Shown here piece by piece: positions 27,201 through 37,106 of a stretch of DNA of 64,000 bases (position 1 is the first letter of the stretch; each line of letters opens with the position of its first letter). The notes under the pieces are model-generated. The model was not told the origin of the DNA, searched no databases, and was given only the letters and a program-made list of their open reading frames with translations. The position numbers were made by a program, and so were the translations under genes. Source of the DNA: an uncultured Paludibacter sp. (GTDB taxonomy: Bacteria > Bacteroidota > Bacteroidia > Bacteroidales > Paludibacteraceae); NCBI GenBank assembly GCA_937897985.1, contig CALCBD010000065.1, forward strand, positions 39,832 through 103,831, in the 5' to 3' direction.

Positions 27201-28245
27201 TGGTGTAATCATCCCACTCGATAAAAGAAAGTCTATTTTCGAAACTTTTATTCAATTTCAGGATCCTGAAAAAATTTATATGGAGGGTTTCGGACTTGGT
27301 TTGTCACTTTCTCAGAAATTTGCCGAGCTTCATTCAGGCTCATTGGTTATGGACGATGATTTGACGAGTAATAATTTTATTTTAACACTTCCTTTGCTCA
27401 GGACATCACAAGAAAAAGAGGAAACAGGTGCAAATGAGACATCTGCTCTTGAGACAAATGAAGATGGCAGACCTGTTGTGTTATTTGTAGAAGACAACAT
27501 AGATTTACTGTCGTATATTGAGAGAAAAATGTCAAAACATTATAAGATTTTAACTGCAACCAACGGCGAAATTGCACTTAATATTATTAACAATAAATTG
27601 GTCGACATAATTGTCAGTGATATTTCGATGCCACAAATGGATGGTCTGGAAATGTGTAAAGAATTGAAAAAGAATTTTGAGACCTCTCACATTCCTATTA
27701 TTGTATTGTCCGCTCACACATCCATGCAATCAAAAATAATTTGCATAGAACAGGGAATAGACATTTATATTGAAAAACCTTTTTCTATGGAATTTCTCGC
27801 ATCCACCATCAACGGACAACTTAATAAACGTAAGACCCTTATCAATTTATATAAATCAATTGTAAACCCTTCGCCAAACGAAAGTAATCTGTCAGAACGA
27901 GACAAAGGCTTCCTGATTGAGTTAGATGAAATTGTAATTAAAAACATGAGTGATCCCGATTTTTCTAATGAACAACTCGCCGAATTACTCTTCCTGAGTA
28001 AATCAACGCTTAACCGAAAGTTTAAAGGATTACTGAATACAACTCCTAACGAATATATCAGGACAAAACGCCTTATAATGGCAGCAAAATTATTGACCGA
28101 AGGTTCATTAAGGATAAATGAAACATGTTATCAGGTTGGATTTGGTACACCTTCATATTTTATTAAATGTTTCAAAAACTTTTACGGAAAACTTCCCACC
28201 GAGTATATTGAATACATGAAGCATGCTGACAAAGATCACGGTTAA
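24235..28245 (+). CDS. Hybrid two-component system regulator (HTCS)
   Basis: This 1336-residue one-protein sensor and transcription factor is typical of Bacteroidota polysaccharide loci. In order it has an N-terminal membrane anchor (about 14-34), two-bladed periplasmic sensor propellers made of reg_prop repeats (about 40-690; motifs such as IWMTVDKQGLF, ILWIATNNGLY, LWISSQKGLIKF), a Y_Y_Y domain (about 700-780), a membrane segment (about 787-810), HisKA with NIAHEIKTPL and phosphoacceptor H844, HATPase with the N-box NNLFNNALKYA and G-box GFGLGLS, a receiver with phosphoacceptor D1129 (VSDISMP), and an AraC-type HTH at the C-terminus (FLSKSTLNRKFKGLLNTTPNEYI). All key residues are present. 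It most likely senses an oligosaccharide and activates the flanking operons. Confidence 0.93.
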   Translation: MSTKQIKKQVELLYFILSTVTLLAFYPTSIVATPLFFNRYSTQNGLSNNCVYAILQDRYGFLWAGTTDGLNRFDGVTYKTFYKQELGVNSSYIISLCEDNQGNIYIGTDNGVSVYNREKDIFQRIEKIANTKLKIRNKVSVIKQDDEGKIWMTVDKQGLFSFDPVTGKLKNYLTINGVYPSVSGVSYFYFAKNKPGLISYYFDNLYVTDKTFKHITPFTLSDGTQPYKRDNILRIIKGTNDNTIYVASVNRGVCEINLSQNTIRTVCPDYNEKVTPNDLYLDQNNILWIATNNGLYQYNTRTEQLNHLELLDDKLLSLSDLEVMTLIIDDIKGIWLGSFNHGLLHNNNEFIRFEKFFQTPSVSLIGKIVREFEEDKNNIIWMGTRRSGLFTYDPKKNQLERYRNNELPETIFGLCRDNDNLWLGSYDGIYLLNIKTGAVKIYNRRNKNSKVRDNRTTKIYKNSQNQILVGTALGLLQYDATKDDFISIDTFKGIFVDDIIEDRKGNMWYATYANGLYKKDRMSGKFINYKNNPDDSSSIPCNKVISLFEDNKQHIWITTFGGGFCRLNNDETFTTFDISNGLPSNIIYKIIEDNTGILWISSQKGLIKFKPETKEIKVYTTADGLLNDEFNFLSGIQTDDGSIIFGSQDGFIRFNPKDFVSNPKVPKIVITDLLINNQIMKADEKNSPLKRGINQTNKVELTATQNNLQFKFSILNFHSPLNNKLYYKLDGFDKEWQKMSSQHSISYNNLPSGKYILYIKGVSSDGVWNKSFHPIRITVKPKFYKSTIAIILYFALIVFLLAFTFYYLRKRTIIKHRKQQKIYEKNKEIELYNEKMDFLSNIAHEIKTPLTLIRTPIENIIKTSENLDREINDDLNLINYNALHLSKLINEFLDFSKIGKKGFKLSCIELDIVEKIKFLKYNFHNIAESKHINISLSNSDEHIFVFADEQQIVKIFNNLFNNALKYAKNYISIHIQSRENQVDISVKNDGVIIPLDKRKSIFETFIQFQDPEKIYMEGFGLGLSLSQKFAELHSGSLVMDDDLTSNNFILTLPLLRTSQEKEETGANETSALETNEDGRPVVLFVEDNIDLLSYIERKMSKHYKILTATNGEIALNIINNKLVDIIVSDISMPQMDGLEMCKELKKNFETSHIPIIVLSAHTSMQSKIICIEQGIDIYIEKPFSMEFLASTINGQLNKRKTLINLYKSIVNPSPNESNLSERDKGFLIELDEIVIKNMSDPDFSNEQLAELLFLSKSTLNRKFKGLLNTTPNEYIRTKRLIMAAKLLTEGSLRINETCYQVGFGTPSYFIKCFKNFYGKLPTEYIEYMKHADKDHG

Positions 28246-28391
28246 TATCCAAATATGACCGAAACACAACTATTTGTAAAAATCTGACTGCATAATTTGA
28301 TTCAATATTTAATATTTTGATAACAGTAAGTATGGTTTTTATCTATCGGAATATCCCATGAATTGAATATGATATATTTTGAATTTTTTGT

Positions 28392-28424
28392 TATATCTAC
28401 TGAATAGATGAAACTATACTTTTG
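28392..28424 (+). promoter_or_regulatory. susC promoter with possible regulator motif
   Basis: A -7 box TACTTTTG at 28417-28424 lies about 41 nt before the susC start. Upstream, AATTTTTTGTTATATCTA (28382-28399) contains the TATATCTA octamer found at the other promoters of the locus. No good -33 TTG is seen, as expected for an activator-dependent promoter. Confidence 0.5.
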
Positions 28425-28464
28425 TCTTGTCTAACAATACTCTAATAACTTAATAAATATCACA

Positions 28465-31400
28465 ATGAAATCTACTTTAGAACAAAAAGTTTTTAAAAGC
28501 TACATTAATAAATTTTTGTTGAGACTGTCCCTTATTATATTTTTTCTGTTGTACATACAAACCTCATTCTCACAAACAAAGAAAGTGAGCGGAATAGTCG
28601 TTGATAACAATAATGAACCTGTTATTGGAGTCACAATTGGTATTTCAGGGACAAATACCGGCGTTATTACCGATATCAATGGAAAATTCACTTTAAATGC
28701 TTCTCATGAAGATAAATTAGTGGTGAGTTATATTGGATTTAAAACCCAGAACATAACTATCGGTAATCAGACTTTCATTAATATCAGGTTAACCCCGATT
28801 CAGATAGAGTTAAATGATGTGGTTGTAGTGGGCTATGGGACACAGAAAAAAGCCAACCTGACAGGTGCCGTGGCAACCATTGATTATTCCAAAGAATCCA
28901 TGTCGCGACCAATTGTGTCTGCGCCTTCTGCTCTTGCCGGAAAAGTGCCCGGTGTATCGGTTATGCAGGCTTCAGGGCAACCCGGAAATGAAGGAATAAC
29001 AACCCGAATTCGCGGATATGGTACTCTCAATGCTACTGCTCCATTAGTGATTGTTGATGGAACTGAAACCTCGATAACTGCCATAAGTCCTGATGACATA
29101 GAATCAATCAGTGTTTTAAAAGACGCAGCTGCCTGTGCAATATATGGTAGTCATGCTGCTGCAAACGGAGTTATTTTGATTACCAGCAAACAAGGCAAAA
29201 AAGGTAAAGCTACAGTGTCATACAGCGGAATGTTTTCATACAACACTCCGTTACATCTCTACAAGGAGGTGTCGGACTATGCTGATTACATGGAGTTCAT
29301 GAATGAATCGGCTGATAATGTGGGTTCAGCACATACTTTCTCGCAAGAAATGATTGACTTGTGGAGAGAAAAGAAAAATGACCCAAACGGAATTTCTGAA
29401 TCAGGCTACCCTAATTATGTAGCTTATCCAAATATTGATTGGATGTCTGCACTATTCCGCAACAGTTGGTTTCAAAAACATTCTATGCAGGTTTCAGGCT
29501 CAACAGACAAAACCAATTATCTGTTTTCGGCTTCATATACTGACAATCCGGGTATCATAGAAGGCACCGGCGCAAAAAAATATCAAATGCGGGCAAACAT
29601 TACCAGCCAAATCAAGGACTGGTTGCAGGTTGGAACTCGTATTTGGGGCTACAATCAGGACATGGGACGAAATCAGTTACAAAATATTTTCGACTACATC
29701 TCCCGATCAAGTCCGGGAATATATCCGTTTTATGATGGCAAGTACGGTGATAAAGAAAATCCTGAAGAAAGTGGTACCGCTCGCAATAATCTTTTCTTTT
29801 TAAATCGTACAGGTGGATTCTACAATAATTTTTATGTTAATGGCGATTTATTCTTAAAAATAAAGATCAAAGATTTTACTTACAATGTTTCTTATGTTTA
29901 TTCACGTTCGTTTAATCAGGATAAATTTAGCGTTAATTCTACTCCCGCATGGTCTTTCAGAACGAATGAAATCACCTATCCGGGATATTTGTTAAAAAAT
30001 TTGGAGGTCAGAATGAATTATTCCGGCACCTATAAATGGATTTTTTCAAATAACCTGCGTTGGGATAAAAAGACTGGAAATCATGATGTGAGCGCAATGG
30101 CAGGTTACGAATCAAGTTATCAGCACTGGGACAATACCAATACTTCCAAAACCGGATTAACAGATGATGCCATTACCGAAATGTCAACTGCGACAGAAAT
30201 GAAATATATCACCGGGACTCAAAGTGATGATGCATATCAATCCATTTTCGGTCGGACAACCTATGCTTATAACAACCGTTATTTATTTGAAATGAATATG
30301 CGTTATGATGCATCCGCTAAGTTTGGTAAGAAAATGCGAGGAGGATATTTTCCATCGTTTTCAGCAGGTTGGCGGATTACAGAGGAAGAATTCATGAAAA
30401 ATACCTCTATAGATAATCTGAAACTTAGATTATCATACGGTATGCTGGGTAACAACACTTGCCCTACCTATGCATATCAGGCAACATACGAAACCGGTAG
30501 TTTAAATTATCCGTTTGGCGGAACGTTAAACAGTGCGATAGCTCAAACTGCATTGGCCAATGAATACCTGCACTGGGAAACTACCAAATCTGCAAATTTA
30601 GGCATTGATCTGAGTATCCTGAGAAACCGATTGACTGCTGAAATTGATTTTTACAACCGGATTACGTCAGATGTTTTATACGCTGCTCCGATTTATGCCA
30701 CTTTGGGAGAAAAAACCCCTCCGACTCAAAACCTGTGTGGAGTGACAAATAGAGGTACCGAAATTACCTTATCATGGCAGGACAAAATTAAAAAATTTCA
30801 GTATGGTATCTCAATCAACGGTTCCCGTAATTACAACGTGGTATCGAAATATAAAGGTCAATTAAAGGAAGGTTGGATAGAAAATTCAGACGGAACCAGA
30901 TCATGGCAAACCAATATAGGAGATGTTACGACTCAGGTAGGAACGGAAAGGCGTTTGCTGGAAGGAAAGATCATAAACGAGTTTTATTTATTGAATGTTT
31001 ATTCGGGCAACGGAACGTATTTTAACGGAGATGGAACTGTTAACATAACAGGCGGACCTAAAGATGGCATGATTCGCACTGAAAACGACATGAAGTGGTT
31101 ACAGGCAATGGTTAAATCGGGATATTCATTCCATCCCAATTATACCATCGGCACTCAGGCAAATAAATCCGGAATATATTACGGTGATTATATTTATGCC
31201 GATGAAAATGGTGACGGAATTTATGGCAATGATTATGATAAAACATTTCAGGACAAATCACTTATGCCTAAAATTTTCTACGGAATTCAAGCGAACGCAT
31301 CATGGAAAGGTTTAGACTTTTCGATGAGTTGGATGGGAGCAGCAGGCGGAGCAATCTATTGGAGATACCTGGGATTGAACAGTTTCGAAACCAAAGACGG

Positions 31401-31776
31401 ATTCTCCCTGCCGTATGAAATAGCTTATGACCACTATTTTTACGACCCCGAAAATCCGAACGATCCACGCACTAATCAAACATCGAAAAATGCACGAATG
31501 ACTAAAAACTACGACACTTCACAAGAACGTGTACCATCAACATTATGGTTGTATAACAGTGATTTCCTGAAATTGAAAAATCTGACTTTCGGTTATACTT
31601 TCCCGGTAAAGTTGTTGAAAAAAACCGGATTGTCTGATCTTCGGCTTTTTGTAAGCGGTGAGAATTTATTGACAATTACAAGTTTCCCCGGATTAGACCC
31701 TGAAATGCAAGTCTCCAGCGGAAATTATTATGTGACCATGAAACAATACAGCGTAGGTTTAAATGTAAATTTTTGA
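28465..31776 (+). CDS. SusC/RagA-family TonB-dependent outer-membrane transporter
   Basis: The 1103-residue outer-membrane barrel would import oligosaccharides with energy from TonB. It has a signal peptide (to about 36, SFSQ), a carboxypeptidase-D-like regulatory domain (KKVSGIVVDNNNEPVIGVTI... about 38-112), the SusC-type motif DVVVVGYGTQKKANLTGAV, a plug domain (about 135-245; SVLKDAAACAIYGSHAAANG) and a 22-strand-type barrel ending in an aromatic-rich strand (QYSVGLNVNF). No STN signalling domain is visible, so it is probably not linked to an anti-sigma system. Its partner susD begins 11 nt after the stop codon. Confidence 0.95.
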   Translation: MKSTLEQKVFKSYINKFLLRLSLIIFFLLYIQTSFSQTKKVSGIVVDNNNEPVIGVTIGISGTNTGVITDINGKFTLNASHEDKLVVSYIGFKTQNITIGNQTFINIRLTPIQIELNDVVVVGYGTQKKANLTGAVATIDYSKESMSRPIVSAPSALAGKVPGVSVMQASGQPGNEGITTRIRGYGTLNATAPLVIVDGTETSITAISPDDIESISVLKDAAACAIYGSHAAANGVILITSKQGKKGKATVSYSGMFSYNTPLHLYKEVSDYADYMEFMNESADNVGSAHTFSQEMIDLWREKKNDPNGISESGYPNYVAYPNIDWMSALFRNSWFQKHSMQVSGSTDKTNYLFSASYTDNPGIIEGTGAKKYQMRANITSQIKDWLQVGTRIWGYNQDMGRNQLQNIFDYISRSSPGIYPFYDGKYGDKENPEESGTARNNLFFLNRTGGFYNNFYVNGDLFLKIKIKDFTYNVSYVYSRSFNQDKFSVNSTPAWSFRTNEITYPGYLLKNLEVRMNYSGTYKWIFSNNLRWDKKTGNHDVSAMAGYESSYQHWDNTNTSKTGLTDDAITEMSTATEMKYITGTQSDDAYQSIFGRTTYAYNNRYLFEMNMRYDASAKFGKKMRGGYFPSFSAGWRITEEEFMKNTSIDNLKLRLSYGMLGNNTCPTYAYQATYETGSLNYPFGGTLNSAIAQTALANEYLHWETTKSANLGIDLSILRNRLTAEIDFYNRITSDVLYAAPIYATLGEKTPPTQNLCGVTNRGTEITLSWQDKIKKFQYGISINGSRNYNVVSKYKGQLKEGWIENSDGTRSWQTNIGDVTTQVGTERRLLEGKIINEFYLLNVYSGNGTYFNGDGTVNITGGPKDGMIRTENDMKWLQAMVKSGYSFHPNYTIGTQANKSGIYYGDYIYADENGDGIYGNDYDKTFQDKSLMPKIFYGIQANASWKGLDFSMSWMGAAGGAIYWRYLGLNSFETKDGFSLPYEIAYDHYFYDPENPNDPRTNQTSKNARMTKNYDTSQERVPSTLWLYNSDFLKLKNLTFGYTFPVKLLKKTGLSDLRLFVSGENLLTITSFPGLDPEMQVSSGNYYVTMKQYSVGLNVNF

Positions 31777-31787
31777 AATCAGAAAAG

Positions 31788-33554
31788 ATGAATACAATGA
31801 AAACAAAATCAGAAATCAGATATTTTATAATTGCTGCATTCACTATATTTTTAAATGCTTGTAATCCGGATATGTTGGATTTAGCCCCATACGATGCAGT
31901 AAGTTCCGGAAATGTATGGACAAAATCGTCGCTGGCCGAAAAAGTGGTAAACGGAGTGTACAGTCAGCTACCCCGCGAACAAAGTCTTCTCAATTGGGAT
32001 GCTCTATCGTCTGTTTTTGATCCATCGACCATGGCAATCGGACAATATCCTATTTTAACAGGTGGAGTAACAGCTAATACTGCCATTTTCGAAACCTATT
32101 GGAAGGCTTTTTATGAAGGTATTTCACGCGCCAACGATGTGATTTCAAATATTCACAAAGTCCCTGACATGAACGATACTATCAAAGCACGCTATATTGC
32201 CGAATGTAAATTCATCCGTGCATATTATTATTTCAAATTAAATGCGTTGTGGCATGGTGTCCCTGTTTATCTGGAGCCTGTTGATGTTCAGGAATGTACG
32301 AGAGGTCGGGAAACAGATGAAAAAGTTTGGGAGGTAATTATTAATGACTTGACTGACTGTATAAATGAACCGCAACTACCGGGTAAATATGCTGCAAACA
32401 GCACAAATTATGGACGTGTTACCAAGGGTGCGGCCTATACCCTGCGTGGAAAAACATATCTATGGCAGAAAAAATGGGTTGCAGCACAAAAAGATTTTGA
32501 AGAAGTCGGTAAACTCGGTTATGATTTGTATAAAAACGATTATGCCGGATTGTTTACAGAAGCTAACGAGCGTTGTAACGAAATGATTTTCTCAATTCAG
32601 ATGATTGAACAATCAGGTTACGGCAGCGATCGGGCACGTACTTACGGAAGTGCAATGACAACCGGAAATGGCTATAACACATTCTTCCTCAATACCCGTT
32701 TCATTGATTCGTACGAAAATATAGATGGTAAACCTTTTAACTGGAATGATTATCTGCCCGGATATTCAGCAATGGAATCTAAAGCACGATCAGTATTTTT
32801 TCTTCGCGATGGTATGTCTGTAAAGGAGAAAACTGCAATGAAAACCTATGGTGCCGACATGAATTTTTATCTCTCATCCGGTAATGAAGCAAGAATTCTG
32901 TCAGCATATACAAATCGCGATCCGCGTTTACAGGCGACCGCTATCACCCCTTACTCCACTTATATTGGCGGGCAGACAGGAGCTGATAATAAATATACTT
33001 ACAGGTGGCCTTACAGAGGTTACGATGCTCGTGATCCTTTCGATTTTAGAATCGCATTTACAAATAATTTTATGGTTTATCCTATTCGTAAATTTGTTCC
33101 GATAGGAAGTGAATATAATTTCCCGACCTACAACCCTATTGATATTCCGGTTTTCCGCTATGCTGATGTATTGCTGGATTTAGCTGAAGCTTTGAATGAA
33201 CAAGGGAAGACAGATCTTGCTGTTGCAGAAATTAATAAAGTACGTCAACGTGCCGGTATAGCAAAGTTAAATTCAAATACTTATACACAGGTAGTAGACC
33301 AGGCCGATTTACGCAAACGTATACAACATGAAAAATTAGTAGAACTTGCATGTGAAGAAGCCGTTTTCTTTGACGAACTACGTTGGGGAACATGGAAATC
33401 ATCCAAATTTGAAGATGGAAACGGTTTGACTGAAGTGTGGGGTGCACCTGTATATCAGTATAATTGGATGGGAAATCAATGCCTGCTTTGGCCTGTCCCG
33501 GCCGCAGAAGTGGAAAAAAACAGGAACCTGCTTCAGAATCCTTTATGGAATTAA
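31788..33554 (+). CDS. SusD/RagB-family glycan-binding lipoprotein
   Basis: This is the surface lipoprotein that caps the SusC channel and binds the glycan. I chose the ATG at 31788 (the ATG at 31797 is also possible) over a TTG at 31773 that overlaps susC; either gives a signal peptide with the lipobox FLNAC, and the mature protein starts at that cysteine. The body has the helical TPR-like SusD fold with RANDVISNIH, the motif AECKFIRAYYYFKLN and the C-terminal VFFDELRWG and NPLWN. The length of about 588 residues is normal. A 205-bp MITE-like element begins 10 nt after its stop codon. Confidence 0.95.
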   Translation: MNTMKTKSEIRYFIIAAFTIFLNACNPDMLDLAPYDAVSSGNVWTKSSLAEKVVNGVYSQLPREQSLLNWDALSSVFDPSTMAIGQYPILTGGVTANTAIFETYWKAFYEGISRANDVISNIHKVPDMNDTIKARYIAECKFIRAYYYFKLNALWHGVPVYLEPVDVQECTRGRETDEKVWEVIINDLTDCINEPQLPGKYAANSTNYGRVTKGAAYTLRGKTYLWQKKWVAAQKDFEEVGKLGYDLYKNDYAGLFTEANERCNEMIFSIQMIEQSGYGSDRARTYGSAMTTGNGYNTFFLNTRFIDSYENIDGKPFNWNDYLPGYSAMESKARSVFFLRDGMSVKEKTAMKTYGADMNFYLSSGNEARILSAYTNRDPRLQATAITPYSTYIGGQTGADNKYTYRWPYRGYDARDPFDFRIAFTNNFMVYPIRKFVPIGSEYNFPTYNPIDIPVFRYADVLLDLAEALNEQGKTDLAVAEINKVRQRAGIAKLNSNTYTQVVDQADLRKRIQHEKLVELACEEAVFFDELRWGTWKSSKFEDGNGLTEVWGAPVYQYNWMGNQCLLWPVPAAEVEKNRNLLQNPLWN

Positions 33555-33563
33555 TAAAAAATT

Positions 33564-33768
33564 ATGATTATCCGCAAAACGACATGCCGGTTTTAAAGAC
33601 ATGAAAAACAAAAATAACTGCCTGTAAAGCAGGACAATATTTAAGCTTTGCATATCAGGCAATTAATAATATCTTTTTATCAGTAGGTTACGCTTTGCTA
33701 CCTACGTCCCAAACTATCGGAAGAAAATTAAAACTTTCAGATTTTTAAGTCGTATTGCGGATAAACAT
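33564..33768. mobile_element. MITE-like element with 20-bp terminal inverted repeats
   Basis: The ends ATGATTATCCGCAAAACGAC (33564-33583) and the reverse complement of 33749-33768 (ATGTTTATCCGCAATACGAC) match at 18 of 20 positions. The 205-bp interior has no coding frame but contains small hairpins (CCTG-TAAAG-CAGG near 33622-33634; GTAGGT...ACCTAC near 33684-33706). It lies between susD and the next gene. I see no convincing target-site duplication, so a stable noncoding repeat rather than a transposed element remains possible. Confidence 0.5.
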
Positions 33769-33806
33769 TAAAAACATAATATTAAAGTCTAATTAACTAT
33801 TTAGAA

Positions 33807-36800
33807 ATGAAGAAAATACTTTTAAACTTATTGATTATTGTGTCTGGATTACTATCAGTGAATGCTACTGAAAACGGACAGGTTAAATTGTGGGAAGGAA
33901 CTTTAAAATTACCTACATATCAACTAAATTCGCCCGAAGCCGCACCTATTTTTGATCGTGATTATTCTTATCAGCGCGCACGTCGAAGTGTATATCCATA
34001 TTCCCTGAACGATAATATTACTCAGGTTAAAAAAGAAGAAACCTACAAAGCAATTTATTTGGAAAACGAATATATCAAATTATGTGTACTACCCGAAATC
34101 GGTGGACGCTTATGGTATGCAATTGATAAAACAAATGGATATGACATTGTATATCAAAACGATGTTATCAAACCTGCAAATGTAGGAATGTTGGGAGCCT
34201 GGGTTTCAGGTGGAGCTGAATGGAATGTCTTCCACCATCATCGGGCAACTTCACATTCACCGGTTGATTACAAATTAGTGGAGAATGAAGATGGGAGCAA
34301 AACAATATGGATCGGGGAATTGGAATTACGTCAACGCATGACCTGGGCACTCGGAATTACATTATATCCCGGAAAGTCATATATTGAAATAGGTGGCAGA
34401 CTAATAAATTCTACTCAAAACAGCAATTCTATGTTGTACTGGTCAAATGTAGCAACACATGTGGACGAAAATTATAAAATAATATTTCCACCGAGCACTG
34501 AGTTCGGTACTTTCCATTCCAAGGAGTCATTTTGCCATTGGCCGATAACAAAAGAAGCATACAGAGGTAATGAGGATTATGCCAAAGGAATCGATGCATC
34601 CTGGTGGAAAAACCATCCTACATCAAATTCAATTTTCATTTATGATAAAAAGGAAGATTTTTTAGCAGGCTACGATTATGGAAAGAATGCCGGAACTATG
34701 TTGGTTGGAAACCATAATATAGTTAAAGGCGGAAAATTCTGGTTATGGGGTCCAAATTCAGAATGGGATACAAAAATTCTTACCAACTCGGCCGGTCATT
34801 ACTGCGAACTAATGGTTGGTGCATATTCAGACAATCAACCCGATTATTCATGGTCGGATCCATACGAAATGAAGGAGTTTACACAATATTTCTATGGCAT
34901 CCGAAATATTGAGGGAGTGAAAGCAGGCTGTAAGGAAGCTGCTATTAATATGGAGGTTATCGGTAAAGGAAAAGTTTTAATAGGAGTTAATGCTACTGAG
35001 GTGTTAAAAGGAGTAAAGATTGAATTAAAAAACGGAAACAAAACACTTTACTCAGAAATAATTAATATATCACCGGACAACCCATATTTAAAAACTATAA
35101 GTATAGATAATAAAATAAATGAACCCGATCTAAATATAAACCTCATCAATTCGAACAATAAAGAAATTTTATCATATACACCTGTTACCAAAGACTTATC
35201 AAAACCACTTCCGGCAATCGTTGATTATCCGTTACTCCCAAATCAAATTGAGAATAATGAAGAGTGTTATCTGGTAGGATTGAGAAACCTGCAATTTCAT
35301 AATCCGTTTATAAATCCGTCTGACTATTTTTTGGAGGTATTGCGAAGAGATCCATACGATACCCGTTCAAATACTCAAATGGGGATTTGGTGGCGCTTGC
35401 GTGGGAACAATGATAAAGCAAAAAATTATTTACGTGCAGCCATTAAACGCCAAACCAAAGACTATACCCGACCGAAAGATTGTGAGGCAATGTATAATTT
35501 GGGATTGATACTTAAAGCAGAAGGTAAAGTTAACGCCGCAACAGATACATTGTACCGGGCAACATGGAGTTATGAATACAATTCAGCAGCAAATTTTCAG
35601 CTGGCGCAGCTTTACGCTTCGGCAGGTGATTACAAAACGGCTTTGGAAAGGCTTAATGAGGCTATTAGCAACAACACGAATAATCTTGATGCTCAAAACC
35701 TAAAAGCCTCAATCCTTCGTCTTCAGGGAAATAATCAGGAGGCTTTGAAATGTGTTAACCATGTGTTGGAAATTAATCCAATAAATGCATATGCAACTTA
35801 TGAGAAAAAATTACTTACGGGAGATGATTACTTTGGTAAATTAATGCGTGATGTTCCGGAATCGTATCTTGAACTTGCAATTGAATACATACACAACGGC
35901 ATTGACAAAGAATCGCTTAACATTCTCAGAGATATTGATTCTCGTGTAGCCTATCCAACAGTCCGTATGTACCTTGCCTATTTATCAGACAAAACCGGAG
36001 ATAAAGAAAGTGCACGAAGATATTATGATTCAGCTCTTTCTCTTCCGACTGATTATTGTAATATGTTTCGTCTTGAGACGATCAGTGTATTGGAAAATGC
36101 AAAAATGTATTTTCCTAAAAGTGATAAGCTCTATTATTATTTAGGAAATCTCTTCTTTGATAAACAACCCGATGTGGCAATATCGTACTGGCAAAAAAGT
36201 GTCGAACAAAACCCATCTTTCGCTTTAGCATGGCGAAATCTGGGCTGGGGAAACTGGCTGAATACTCACAATTTGGATGAAGCTGTTCGTTGCTACAGAA
36301 ACGCAATAAAACTGGCTCCGGATCAGGCACTTTTCCTCGAAGAACTTGATCAGGTCTACGAATTAAAAGGTGAAAATGTAAAAATCAGATACGATTTACT
36401 TAAAGCACATCACCAAACAAATGTAAAACGTTATTATCCTTTGGCAGCTGAAGTTATTACGGGAACTTTTACCGGAGATTATGATTACGTACTCGGATTG
36501 CTGAAAAACTGCTATTTCCCTACCCGTGAAGGTGTTGCTAATTTTCATGACATCTACGTCGATGCTTTGATGATGGCAGCTCTTGATAAAATATCGAAAA
36601 CTCAGTTCAAAGAAGCTATCTTACTTTATCAACAATGTTTTGAATATCCCGAAAATCATCAGGTTTTTTTAGTTGACAAAAGAGTTCCACGCGATGCACA
36701 GACATATTATTTTATTGGAGAGGCATATGAAAAGCAGGGTATGAAATCTGAAGCATTAAAGAATTACAAAAAATCTGTCGATGTAAATACCCATTTGACC

Positions 36801-37106
36801 AATTATAGATATTGGAAAGGTTTGTCGTTACAGAAATTAGGCAAAGCAAAAGATGCGGAATTGATCTTTAAGGATTTGGTTGAAACAGGGAACAAAGGTG
36901 TTGTGAAAAATGTCATAAATTTCTATGGCGCTGAAGGAACAACAGGTGAAACTGTGGAAACAGTAAACACTAAAGCATATTATACCAAAGGTCTGGGACA
37001 ATTGGGATTAGGCTTGAAAACTGAAGCAAATTTGAGTTTCAAAAAGTCAATTGAACTTAAAAGAGATAATTTATGGGCAAATTTCATGGAGAAACAGACC
37101 AGATAA
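33807..37106 (+). CDS. Exported DUF5107 protein with C-terminal TPR repeats
   Basis: The 1099-residue protein has a signal peptide (to about 20) and a DUF5107 domain in the first 450 residues, recognisable by KLWEGTLKLPTYQ, CVLPEIGGRLWYAIDKTNGYDIVY and GGAEWNVFHHH. This domain has a galactose-mutarotase-like, beta-sandwich look. From about 500 onward there are many TPR units (for example NTQMGIWWRLRGNNDKAKNY, EALKCVNHVLEINPINAYA, SFALAWRNLGWGNWL). Genes with this architecture occur in polysaccharide loci, but I know of no assigned reaction. The histidines of the FHHH cluster are candidates for sugar or metal contact. The 252-nt upstream gap holds the MITE-like element. Confidence 0.8.
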   Translation: MKKILLNLLIIVSGLLSVNATENGQVKLWEGTLKLPTYQLNSPEAAPIFDRDYSYQRARRSVYPYSLNDNITQVKKEETYKAIYLENEYIKLCVLPEIGGRLWYAIDKTNGYDIVYQNDVIKPANVGMLGAWVSGGAEWNVFHHHRATSHSPVDYKLVENEDGSKTIWIGELELRQRMTWALGITLYPGKSYIEIGGRLINSTQNSNSMLYWSNVATHVDENYKIIFPPSTEFGTFHSKESFCHWPITKEAYRGNEDYAKGIDASWWKNHPTSNSIFIYDKKEDFLAGYDYGKNAGTMLVGNHNIVKGGKFWLWGPNSEWDTKILTNSAGHYCELMVGAYSDNQPDYSWSDPYEMKEFTQYFYGIRNIEGVKAGCKEAAINMEVIGKGKVLIGVNATEVLKGVKIELKNGNKTLYSEIINISPDNPYLKTISIDNKINEPDLNINLINSNNKEILSYTPVTKDLSKPLPAIVDYPLLPNQIENNEECYLVGLRNLQFHNPFINPSDYFLEVLRRDPYDTRSNTQMGIWWRLRGNNDKAKNYLRAAIKRQTKDYTRPKDCEAMYNLGLILKAEGKVNAATDTLYRATWSYEYNSAANFQLAQLYASAGDYKTALERLNEAISNNTNNLDAQNLKASILRLQGNNQEALKCVNHVLEINPINAYATYEKKLLTGDDYFGKLMRDVPESYLELAIEYIHNGIDKESLNILRDIDSRVAYPTVRMYLAYLSDKTGDKESARRYYDSALSLPTDYCNMFRLETISVLENAKMYFPKSDKLYYYLGNLFFDKQPDVAISYWQKSVEQNPSFALAWRNLGWGNWLNTHNLDEAVRCYRNAIKLAPDQALFLEELDQVYELKGENVKIRYDLLKAHHQTNVKRYYPLAAEVITGTFTGDYDYVLGLLKNCYFPTREGVANFHDIYVDALMMAALDKISKTQFKEAILLYQQCFEYPENHQVFLVDKRVPRDAQTYYFIGEAYEKQGMKSEALKNYKKSVDVNTHLTNYRYWKGLSLQKLGKAKDAELIFKDLVETGNKGVVKNVINFYGAEGTTGETVETVNTKAYYTKGLGQLGLGLKTEANLSFKKSIELKRDNLWANFMEKQTR

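Noticed and set aside
31773..31787. TTG start for susD overlapping the susC stop codon
   Set aside because: The ATG at 31788 (or 31797) gives a normal lipoprotein signal peptide; the extra residues do not resemble SusD.
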